Below are positions 1 through 5,169 of a stretch of 5,169 nt of DNA, piece after piece; within the stretch, counting starts at the first letter, position 1, and the number at the start of each line of letters is the position of its first letter. The position numbers and the translations under genes are program-made. The stretch comes from Bacteroidales bacterium UBA5072 (GTDB taxonomy: Bacteria; Bacteroidota; Bacteroidia; Bacteroidales; UBA10428): NCBI GenBank assembly GCA_002415855.1, contig DIAS01000102.1, forward strand, positions 1 through 5,169, read 5' to 3'. The notes beneath the pieces are model-generated. The model did not search any database. It saw only the letters and a list, made by a program, of their open reading frames with translations, and was not told where the DNA came from.

Positions 1-225
1 TTCAGCAATTAAATAACTCCTTTATTTCAGCTGTCGAAGCCATTTAATTCATTGCTAAAGTACATAGAATTTACAATTTCAGAAATATTGCACAAATAAT
101 AAATGCCTTTTCGACTGGCTCTTAAAGCACTCACACTAAATACCGAAACCCTAATACTGAATAAACCGAATATTGAACCAGGAACCCTTTTCTGCCGCAA
201 GCTTTGTCCGCCGTATCATTGTGAA

Positions 226-280
226 GGCAGGGCTCCGGAGCATGAGACAGTGTGACAAAAAACCACCGGAGCTTATTGCC
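226..280 (+). repeat. GC-rich imperfect stem-loop, possible structured RNA
   Basis: GGCAGGGCTCCGG (226-238) can pair with CCGGAGCTT plus TGCC (266-280). The core is a perfect 7-bp GCTCCGG/CCGGAGC stem. As RNA, two G-U pairs and a 4-bp GGCA/TGCC outer stem across a 2-base bulge extend it to about 13 pairs, around a 27-base loop. The left arm also contains the self-complementary word GCTCCGGAGC (232-241), which gives an alternative short fold. There is no T-run on either side, so this is not a standard intrinsic terminator. It stands out because the surrounding DNA is AT-rich. Whether it is transcribed is unknown, and it may be only a remnant of older sequence. Confidence 0.35.
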
Positions 281-343
281 AAGTGATGGAAATAAGTGAT
301 TTTACGGGTTTAGCAGTGAGAAAGTTATGGGATAAGAAATAAT

Positions 344-375
344 TTTGACATTAACCTGATAAGATTTTAATTTTG
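344..375 (+). promoter_or_regulatory. Consensus Bacteroidota promoter (-33 TTTG / -7 TAnnTTTG)
   Basis: TTTG at 344-347 is followed after exactly 20 bases by TAATTTTG at 368-375, a perfect match to the TAnnTTTG -7 element bound by the primary sigma factor of Bacteroides. The -33 word overlaps TTGACA (345-350). The expected start of transcription is about 380-385, some 35 bases before the ATG of the possible small ORF at 416. The -7 element overlaps the left arm of a perfect 8-bp inverted repeat (373-397), which could be an operator or the first hairpin of the transcript. The match is strong, but such AT-rich words also arise by chance in AT-rich intergenic DNA. Confidence 0.5.
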
Positions 376-397
376 ATATTCAGAATCAAAATATCAA
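373..397. repeat. Perfect 8-bp inverted repeat at the predicted transcription start
   Basis: TTGATATT (373-380) and AATATCAA (390-397) are perfect inverted repeats separated by 9 bases. A competing 7-bp hairpin, TTTTGAT (371-377) with ATCAAAA (385-391), uses overlapping bases, so the two folds exclude each other. The element covers the end of the -7 box and the predicted start site of the 344-375 promoter, where a repressor would be expected to bind. Function is inferred from position only. Confidence 0.4.
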
Positions 398-415
398 CAA
401 AAGAGCAGAAACGAT

Positions 416-532
416 ATGAACGCTTTGATAAGGTTATCGATACCCTTGATTTTAATGGCTGTTCACGGATCAGCCTTGCTCCTAGATCCGAAGGCTGAAT
501 TTAAACGTGTTCTCATACCTTACAAAAATTAA
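416..532 (+). CDS. Possible small exported or membrane peptide, 38 aa (unrecognised)
   Basis: ATG at 416 opens a 38-codon frame ending in TAA at 530-532. The product begins MNALIRLSIPLILMAVHGSA, with one arginine in the n-region and a hydrophobic core at about residues 8-23. It ends in a charged tail with DPKAEFKR near residues 24-31, so it resembles a signal peptide or a single membrane segment with a short tail. I recognise no family. In favour: it lies about 35 bases behind an exact Bacteroidota promoter match and has an A-rich leader with AGAG about 12 bases before the ATG. Against: the frame is short, and it contains an 18-bp near-palindrome (430-447) and an 8-bp perfect inverted repeat (470-498), which suits a non-coding leader, a small RNA or an operator just as well. 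It could also be the 5' stub of a lost secreted-protein gene. Confidence 0.25.
   Translation: MNALIRLSIPLILMAVHGSALLLDPKAEFKRVLIPYKN
430..447. repeat. 18-bp near-perfect palindrome, operator-like
   Basis: AAGGTTATCGATACCCTT is symmetric about 438/439: the central TATCGATA is perfect, one pair (434/443) mismatches, and the outer AAGG/CCTT arms match, so 8 of 9 positions pair. The size and symmetry are those of a site for a dimeric helix-turn-helix regulator. It lies roughly 50-65 bases downstream of the predicted start site of the 344-375 promoter, inside the possible 38-aa ORF. No regulator gene is in the window to pair with it. Confidence 0.35.
470..498 (+). repeat. Perfect 8-bp hairpin in the possible leader transcript
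   Basis: TCAGCCTT (470-477) and AAGGCTGA (491-498) pair perfectly around a 13-base loop. An overlapping alternative, GGATC (467-471) with GATCC (485-489), would compete with it. The stem is followed by ATTTAAACG, which has too few consecutive T bases for a good intrinsic terminator. It may be a structural element of an RNA starting near 382, or chance. Confidence 0.35.
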
Positions 533-574
533 GTTAATTCTAAGTTTAACAGGTCTCTCCCTTTATATCCAAGA

Positions 575-592
575 GGTTTGAAAGATCAAACC
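575..592 (+). repeat. Perfect 7-bp hairpin with AAGA tetraloop
   Basis: GGTTTGA (575-581) and TCAAACC (586-592) flank the four-base loop AAGA. The compact geometry favours folding as RNA, but the stem is followed by CTGACCCGG and not by T bases, so it is not an intrinsic terminator on the plus strand. The minus-strand reading also lacks a following T-tract. It lies between the two predicted promoters, so an RNA from the upstream one would contain it. Confidence 0.35.
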
Positions 593-670
593 CTGACCCG
601 GCAGGAGACATGTAAAGAATAATTAACCAGAGAAAGTTCTGCCTGCTGTATTATAGCCAATGACATCATT

Positions 671-689
671 CACAATTGGGATAATTGTG
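671..689. promoter_or_regulatory. Inverted repeat upstream of the susC promoter, candidate activator site
   Basis: CACAATT (671-677) and AATTGTG (683-689) form a perfect 7-bp inverted repeat with a 5-base spacer. It ends 19 bases before the -33 element of the predicted susC promoter, the position expected of an activator site. A run of nine A bases (695-703) lies between it and the -33 word and could act as an UP-like element or a bend. As RNA the hairpin has no T-tract behind it, so a terminator is unlikely. Binding by any particular regulator is inference. Confidence 0.4.
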
Positions 690-708
690 CTTTCAAAAAA
701 AAATTGAC

Positions 709-741
709 TTTGATTTAAACAAGTAGTAAATTTATGTTTTG
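709..741 (+). promoter_or_regulatory. Probable promoter of the susC-susD operon
   Basis: TTTG at 709-712 is followed after 20 bases by TATGTTTTG (733-741), which matches the Bacteroidota -7 consensus TAnnTTTG with one extra T. Transcription would start near 748, giving an untranslated leader of about 85 bases. A sigma70-like reading of the same DNA is also possible (TTGACT 704-709, 17-base spacer, TAAATT 727-732). The spacing equals that of the promoter at 344-375. It is the best promoter candidate close to the ATG at 834. Confidence 0.5.
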
Positions 742-800
742 CTATCATCTATACTGAAGGTTGTTAGTATTCTTAAATTTTTCAATGACATTTTACATAC

Positions 801-833
801 TTAACCTAATATATTAACCTAAAACCTTAACTT
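801..833 (+). promoter_or_regulatory. AT-rich translation initiation leader without Shine-Dalgarno
   Basis: The bases just before the ATG at 834 contain no GGAG-type ribosome binding site and are almost pure A/T with scattered C, as is usual for highly expressed genes in Bacteroidota. The word TTAACCTA occurs twice (801-808 and 814-821) on a 13-base period, with the 10-bp palindrome TAATATATTA (807-816) across the junction. This supports 834 as the true start, since no other in-frame ATG upstream precedes the signal peptide. Confidence 0.45.
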
Positions 834-3800
834 ATGGATGTTTCACAAAAATTTACAAAATGGTGTGAGCGTTTTGTGCTGTCGGCATTAGCCATGGTTC
901 TTTTCTCGGGAGCGTTGTCAGCGCAGAACATAAGGGTCACCGGTAAGGTCATAGACACTAAAGGCCTTCCAATACCGGGTGCAACCGTTCTGATAGAAGG
1001 AACAAGGACCGGCGTTGCAACAGGCGCTGATGGTACCTTTAACATTGAGTCTCCGGCCAATGCGACTCTTCACTTTTCTTTCATCGGTATGGAGGATCAG
1101 AGAATTCCTGTAGACAACAGGTCAACCATTAACGTTACAATGGCTGAATCATCTGTGGCACTTGAGGAGGTTGTAGTTACAGCTTTAGGCATCGAAAAGG
1201 AGAGGAAAGCCCTGGGCTATTCTGTTCAGGATATTAAGAGCGATGAAATCCTGAAGAACAAGCAAACCAACATTATCAACTCCCTGGCAGGCAAGGTTGC
1301 GGGGGTGAGTATCACCCAGTCAAGTGGCTCAGCCGGTTCCGGCTCTACCATTATCATCCGCGGCGGTAACTCGGCAAGTGAATCGCGTGATAACCAGCCT
1401 TTATTTGTTGTAGACGGCCTTATTTATGATAATTCTACCGTGAACAGCGGAAATTCAGGAACCGACGGTGTAACCAAAACAGCTACAACATTCAGTAACC
1501 GTGTAATGGACATAAATCCAGAGGATATTGAAAGTATGTCTATCCTTAAAGGAGCTGCAGCTGCTGCTCTTTACGGTTCACGCGCGGCAGACGGTGTGGT
1601 TGTCATTACAACAAAAAAAGGCAGTCAGGGTGATATGAAAATTATCCTCAGCTCAAAATATTCCTACTCCTGGACAGGTATCCTCCCTGAGGCCCAGGGT
1701 GTTTACGGAAGAGGTTACTATAACCAGGCTGGTGTTTTCAGCGATTACACCACCTCATCATGGGGCAATAAGATTACCGGAACCGTCTACGATAACATCG
1801 GTACCTTCTTCCAGGGCGGCAATGTATTCGACAATAGTCTGAGCATATCCGGCGGAAGCAAGAACAACAATTTCTACCTCTCTGCCTCGAATTTTAATCA
1901 GACCGGCATTGTTCCTTTAACAGGCTATAATAAAACCACATTTCGTTTTAATGGCGAACAGAAATACGGCATATTGACTGTGGGTGCAAATGCTGCTTAT
2001 TCAATCTCAAACACTACAAAGACATTGACATCAGCCGGTTTGTATAATGGGGGAGGTAACGGGACCATGACGGCCACTTACGGATGGGCCCGCAGTGATG
2101 ATATGACGCACTACCTTAATGAGGACGGTACAAAATATCGGATGTTTGAGGGATTGCAGGAATTATCCGCTGATGTGGAAAACCCTTACTGGATCATCAA
2201 TAAAAATGAACTGACTGATAAAATTAACCGTTTCACCGCGGGTATCAATGCCTCTCTTGACTTAACCAAATGGTTTAACATTATATACCGTCTGGGCTAT
2301 GACAATTATAAGAGTGGCGCTTACACCTATATTGCTCCCGGTGGTGCCGTTACGGAGATATACCAGGATGGCCGGCTGAGTAAGAGTGGTGTAAATTATG
2401 AATTTATTTCATCAAACGTTTTGATGAACTTTAATAAGAGTTTCGGAAGCTTTGATTTCAACCTGTTATTGGGGCAAACGGCAGAAATGACTGACAGGGT
2501 TAACCTGACAAACTGGGGTTATGGTTTTTCCACCGAGGGTACAATCAGTTTTTCAAACATTGTAGATGGCCAGAAGTTTTTCGTTGAATCAAATATACAT
2601 AAACGTCTTGTAGGTGTATTTGGCGAATTCCGTGGCTCGTATAAAAACATTGCATACCTTACAGTGACCGGACGCAATGACTGGTCGTCAACTCTCCCAT
2701 TGGAGAACAGGTCTTATTTCTATCCTTCAGTTTCGGGCAGCCTTGTATTTACGGAGCTTCTTCCAAAGAATGATATTCTGTCATTCGGAAAGATCCGTGC
2801 CTCATGGGCACAAGTCGGTAAAGATGCGGATGCGTACGCCACCAACACTTATCTTTGGAGCCCGCAAATTGTAAGTGCCGATTTTGTCGGCACTGGCAAC
2901 AGCTGGACGGGAGGCAGCCCGAATTTGCTTCCTGAAATTCAATCATCGACAGAAATAGGTACAGAGTTGAAATTTCTTAAAGGTAGATTAGGTTTGGATT
3001 TTACTTACTATCAAAGTATAACCAAAAACCAATTGGCAAGTCCGCGTCTCTGCCAGTCAACAGGCTATATTTTCCTGACGCTGAACAGTGGTTCGGTACA
3101 TAACAAGGGTATGGAACTTTCCATTACTGCCATCCCTGTCCAGAAGAAAAACTTCACCTGGGATCTGACATTAAATCTTTATGGGAACCGTGGTACCCTG
3201 GGAGATTTCCTCCCGGGAGTCGGTATTTTTTATGTGACCGATGCCCAGATCGGCGGCGTGAAGGCCGCCTCCATTCCTAACGGGGGATACTTCCTCGGCC
3301 TGACCGGTGATTACTGGGTGAGAGAGAAAGACGCTGAAGGGAAAGAAATCCCGAATGGCAGGTATGTTATTGATGAAGCTACCGGACTGTATACAACTAC
3401 AAAGGTTCAAACTAACGTGATCGGGAATCGTGAACCGGATTTCCTTGGTGGTTTAAACAACAATTTCCGTTATAAGAACCTGAACCTCTCTTTGCTTCTG
3501 GATATCAGAAAAGGTGGCGACATCTATAATGGCACCGAGATGTATATGACTTCAATTGGTTTGAGTATGAGAACCCTGGATCGCGAATCTGTAACCGTAT
3601 CAGGTGTTTCTAAGGCAACGGGCGAGCCTCTGACATATACATACCAGACCGGACAAACCTACACCATAAATAATGCCTCATACTCAGGTGACTACATGAT
3701 AATGGCATACTGGTCAAATTATTGCAGCAACGCTTACAATTTCATGACCAAGACGAATTGGATAAGGCTTCGCTCCCTTTCACTGTCATATGACTTTACC

Positions 3801-4007
3801 AACCTGATTAAAAACCAGACTGTAATAAAAGGGTTAACTGCTTCTGTGGCAGGATATAACCTAGGGTTATGGACCAATTACAAGGGGATGGACCCCGAGG
3901 TCAGCGTATCCGGTTCAGGTACTGGAGGCTCAGGCTCAATGGGTATCGACTATTGCGGTGTCCCTGCAACAAGGAACGTTACTTTTGGCATCAATGTAAC
4001 ATTTTAA
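834..4007 (+). CDS. SusC/RagA-family TonB-dependent outer membrane transporter
   Basis: This complete 1057-residue protein is normal in length for the family. Residues 1-30 are a signal peptide (basic n-region with K6, K9 and R13; hydrophobic core; cleavage expected after ALSA). Residues about 35-105 are a CarboxypepD_reg-like beta-sandwich (VTGKVIDTKGLPIPGATV). A TonB-box-like EEVVVTALG follows at 111-119, and a plug domain at about 125-265 carries the SusC signature (PLFVVDG 189-195, INPEDIES 227-234, LKGAAAAALYGSRAADG 238-254). The rest is the 22-strand barrel, with family motifs such as GRNDWSSTLP (613-622) and SLSLSYDF (981-988), and a terminal phenylalanine for BAM recognition. It imports an oligomeric ligand into the periplasm using TonB-ExbBD energy, with the SusD-like lipoprotein encoded 24 bases downstream as its lid. 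There is no STN domain between signal peptide and beta-sandwich, so direct ECF/anti-sigma signalling is not expected. The Gly/Ser-rich segment at 1025-1037 followed by GVPATR resembles partners of SusD-like_2 proteins. The substrate is not predictable from sequence. Confidence 0.96.
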   Translation: MDVSQKFTKWCERFVLSALAMVLFSGALSAQNIRVTGKVIDTKGLPIPGATVLIEGTRTGVATGADGTFNIESPANATLHFSFIGMEDQRIPVDNRSTINVTMAESSVALEEVVVTALGIEKERKALGYSVQDIKSDEILKNKQTNIINSLAGKVAGVSITQSSGSAGSGSTIIIRGGNSASESRDNQPLFVVDGLIYDNSTVNSGNSGTDGVTKTATTFSNRVMDINPEDIESMSILKGAAAAALYGSRAADGVVVITTKKGSQGDMKIILSSKYSYSWTGILPEAQGVYGRGYYNQAGVFSDYTTSSWGNKITGTVYDNIGTFFQGGNVFDNSLSISGGSKNNNFYLSASNFNQTGIVPLTGYNKTTFRFNGEQKYGILTVGANAAYSISNTTKTLTSAGLYNGGGNGTMTATYGWARSDDMTHYLNEDGTKYRMFEGLQELSADVENPYWIINKNELTDKINRFTAGINASLDLTKWFNIIYRLGYDNYKSGAYTYIAPGGAVTEIYQDGRLSKSGVNYEFISSNVLMNFNKSFGSFDFNLLLGQTAEMTDRVNLTNWGYGFSTEGTISFSNIVDGQKFFVESNIHKRLVGVFGEFRGSYKNIAYLTVTGRNDWSSTLPLENRSYFYPSVSGSLVFTELLPKNDILSFGKIRASWAQVGKDADAYATNTYLWSPQIVSADFVGTGNSWTGGSPNLLPEIQSSTEIGTELKFLKGRLGLDFTYYQSITKNQLASPRLCQSTGYIFLTLNSGSVHNKGMELSITAIPVQKKNFTWDLTLNLYGNRGTLGDFLPGVGIFYVTDAQIGGVKAASIPNGGYFLGLTGDYWVREKDAEGKEIPNGRYVIDEATGLYTTTKVQTNVIGNREPDFLGGLNNNFRYKNLNLSLLLDIRKGGDIYNGTEMYMTSIGLSMRTLDRESVTVSGVSKATGEPLTYTYQTGQTYTINNASYSGDYMIMAYWSNYCSNAYNFMTKTNWIRLRSLSLSYDFTNLIKNQTVIKGLTASVAGYNLGLWTNYKGMDPEVSVSGSGTGGSGSMGIDYCGVPATRNVTFGINVTF

Positions 4008-4031
4008 CTAACGGATTAAACAACATATGTC

Positions 4032-5169
4032 ATGAAAAAGATATTATATATCACTTTATGTATGACCTTTCTTTTGGGTTTATCATCTTGCGAAGATTGG
4101 TTGGATGTCAATGTTGACCCTGATAATCCAAATGACAAAAGTGCGACGCCCGAGATAAGACTTCCATGGATACAACACTACTATATGTATGCCTGGGGAA
4201 CGGCTAATACACGTACCAGTTTTATAGGTGGAATACTGACCTATACCGCTTCCACCAGTGCCAGCAGCTTGCTTTGTGCATGGAACCCTGTTCAGGGCAG
4301 TTGTACAACCATATATCAGAACTGGTTCCTGGGCGCAGCGGTCAACCTGAGTCCTCTTATTGCAAAAGCCGAAGAGACTGGTGCCTATCATTATATCGGA
4401 GCTGCCTACTGTATGCGGGCCATGGGCTTTATGATGATGCTTGACATTCATGGGGAGATGCCTTATACTGAGGCTATGACCGGGAAATACAATCCCGTCT
4501 ATGACAAGGGTGAAGTTATTTACAACGGATGTATGGCAGATCTGGATAAAGCTATTGAGTTCTTCAGCAAAACGCAGGAACCTGGAGCACCAGCCCTTTC
4601 AGCCGGAGATACCTGGAATGGCGGTGACGTGGACAAGTGGATTAAATTATGCTATGGCCTCAAAGCCCGTTATCTGCTTCAGATATCAAAAAAATCGACA
4701 TTTGACCCTGCAGCTGTCCTTGCCGCCCTGGAAATGGCGCCTCAGTCAAATGCAGACAACATCATTATGAAACATTTCAACATAGCTGGTGATGCAGTTA
4801 ATTTTACTGTCGGCGACCCGTACCAGACCAATACCACATGGGATGCCGCTGCATACGGATCATCTCAACGAGCCACCAGATGGTATGCTAATTTGTTGAC
4901 AAACAACTTTACAGGTGGTTCGGGCGTTATTGATCCCCGTATGTCCAAACTCCTTCCTGCTATGATGAAGAACATTGTACTGGACGCTTCAGGCGGTATC
5001 ATCAACTATGAGTGGACAAGGGACATTGGCGTGGATATGATGAATTCGGATATCCGTCAAAACAGCGGCCCTCTTAGTGCATCGTATGCAACTGCGGATA
5101 AAATCATCAAATATACCATAGCCGACGATGCTGCCAGGGCAGAATTCATTGCTAATCTGCACCAGCCAT
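4032..5169 (+). CDS. SusD/RagB-family surface lipoprotein, probably SusD-like_2 (3' end cut off)
   Basis: The first 379 residues are present; the family usually runs to roughly 480-560, so the C-terminus lies beyond the window. MKKILYITLC begins a lipoprotein signal peptide ending in the lipobox LSSC, with Cys20 as the lipidated residue. The following Glu21-Asp22 fits the acidic export signal of surface-exposed Bacteroidota lipoproteins. Then come LDVNVDPDNPN (24-34), typical of SusD-like_2; the helical TPR-like region (AAYCMRAMGFMMMLDIHGEMPY, about 124-145, in the place of the usual LRA...D..G..PY motif); a YDKGEVIYNGCMADLDKAIEFF helix (about 157-178); GDTWNGGDVDKWIKL (192-206); and VIDPRM (299-304). 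It binds ligand at the cell surface and caps the SusC-like barrel. The start at 4032 is fixed by the signal peptide; the ATG at 4027 runs into TGA after two codons. Five cysteines besides Cys20 occur in the visible mature part. The ligand is unknown. Confidence 0.93.
   Translation, partial: MKKILYITLCMTFLLGLSSCEDWLDVNVDPDNPNDKSATPEIRLPWIQHYYMYAWGTANTRTSFIGGILTYTASTSASSLLCAWNPVQGSCTTIYQNWFLGAAVNLSPLIAKAEETGAYHYIGAAYCMRAMGFMMMLDIHGEMPYTEAMTGKYNPVYDKGEVIYNGCMADLDKAIEFFSKTQEPGAPALSAGDTWNGGDVDKWIKLCYGLKARYLLQISKKSTFDPAAVLAALEMAPQSNADNIIMKHFNIAGDAVNFTVGDPYQTNTTWDAAAYGSSQRATRWYANLLTNNFTGGSGVIDPRMSKLLPAMMKNIVLDASGGIINYEWTRDIGVDMMNSDIRQNSGPLSASYATADKIIKYTIADDAARAEFIANLHQP

Larger units (their letters stand above)
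1..833. other. Long AT-rich intergenic region upstream of the susC-like gene
   Basis: No ORF with recognisable protein features spans this 833-base stretch on either strand; stops are frequent in all frames. It is more AT-rich than the coding part. Its supportable contents are listed separately: a stem-loop at 226-280, a consensus Bacteroidota promoter at 344-375, a possible 38-codon ORF at 416-532, dyads at 373-397, 430-447, 470-498, 575-592 and 671-689, and the probable susC promoter at 709-741. The first 60 bases also contain a weak AT-rich inverted repeat (4-14 against 42-56, with a 4-base bulge) that lacks a T-tract and is not a convincing terminator. Bases 120-190 contain loose repeats of an AATAcYGAA-like word, which look like non-coding filler. 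I see no tRNA, rRNA, insertion sequence or CRISPR repeat here. Confidence 0.7.

Noticed and set aside
1..60. AT-rich inverted repeat (4-14 with 42-56) as the terminator of an upstream gene
   Set aside because: The stem is nearly all A/T with a 4-base bulge, has no T-tract after it, and no upstream coding sequence is visible.
103..255. A 50-codon plus-strand ORF beginning MPFRLALKALTLNTETL
   Set aside because: It starts directly after a stop and has no RBS or promoter match. It also runs through loose AATAcYGAA-like repeats that commonly give spurious translations in Bacteroidota intergenic DNA. An extension past the TGA to 342 adds nothing recognisable.
610..615. GGAG followed by ATG-TAA, a start-stop pair
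   Set aside because: The spacing between GGAG and ATG is only two bases, and Bacteroidota rarely rely on Shine-Dalgarno pairing; chance is the simplest explanation.
671..703. Hairpin plus homopolymer read as an intrinsic terminator
   Set aside because: On the plus strand the tract after the stem is A and not T; on the minus strand the T-run comes before the stem. Neither orientation gives a terminator.
533..833. Invertible (phase-variable) promoter upstream of susC, as known in some Bacteroides
   Set aside because: I found no pair of inverted repeats of 12 bases or more flanking the promoter; the longest match of this kind (AAGTTAA at 531-537 against TTAACTT at 827-833) is only 7 bases.
827..1060. 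Minus-strand ORF of 77 codons overlapping the susC start
   Set aside because: It lies inside the signal peptide and beta-sandwich coding region of the transporter and its translation is low-complexity; it is a shadow frame. The same applies to other out-of-frame ORFs within 2677-4770.
1611..1619. A7 homopolymers in coding sequence (near 1612-1618 in susC and 4688-4694 in the susD-like gene) as slippage switches
   Set aside because: Both encode ordinary lysine codons in frame, the first in the conserved TTKKG motif, and seven A bases are too short to argue for phase variation without variant reads.

Overview
The window comes from a member of the Bacteroidota. It carries a SusC/SusD-type outer-membrane nutrient uptake pair in the usual order, with an Escherichia-unlike AT-rich translation start and promoter elements of the Bacteroides type (TTTG near -33, TAnnTTTG near -7). 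The sequence does not allow a genus to be named. Coding GC is moderate and the intergenic DNA is clearly more AT-rich.

Layout. Positions 1-833 hold no recognisable conserved gene. This unusually long upstream region contains (i) a GC-rich imperfect stem-loop at 226-280; (ii) an exact match to the Bacteroides promoter consensus at 344-375, followed by a possible 38-residue ORF at 416-532; (iii) several perfect or near-perfect dyads at 373-397, 430-447, 470-498, 575-592 and 671-689; and (iv) a second promoter-like element at 709-741 that fits the large gene downstream. Positions 834-4007 encode a complete 1057-residue SusC/RagA-family TonB-dependent transporter. After a 24-base gap, 4032 to the window end encodes the first 379 residues of a SusD/RagB-family surface lipoprotein, probably of the SusD-like_2 type, cut by the window edge.

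How the parts work together. By established knowledge of the family, the SusD-like lipoprotein sits as a lid on the SusC-like beta-barrel. Ligand captured at the cell surface is moved into the periplasm with energy from TonB-ExbBD. The two genes are almost certainly one transcript. No glycoside hydrolase, peptidase or regulator is in view, so the substrate cannot be assigned. SusC lacks the N-terminal STN signalling domain, so ECF-sigma/anti-sigma control through the transporter is unlikely, and control must come from elsewhere.

I see no wholly new protein system. The least explained part is 226-700: a consensus promoter with no obvious gene behind it and a cluster of dyads, which could be a small RNA, a leader or a small-protein gene.
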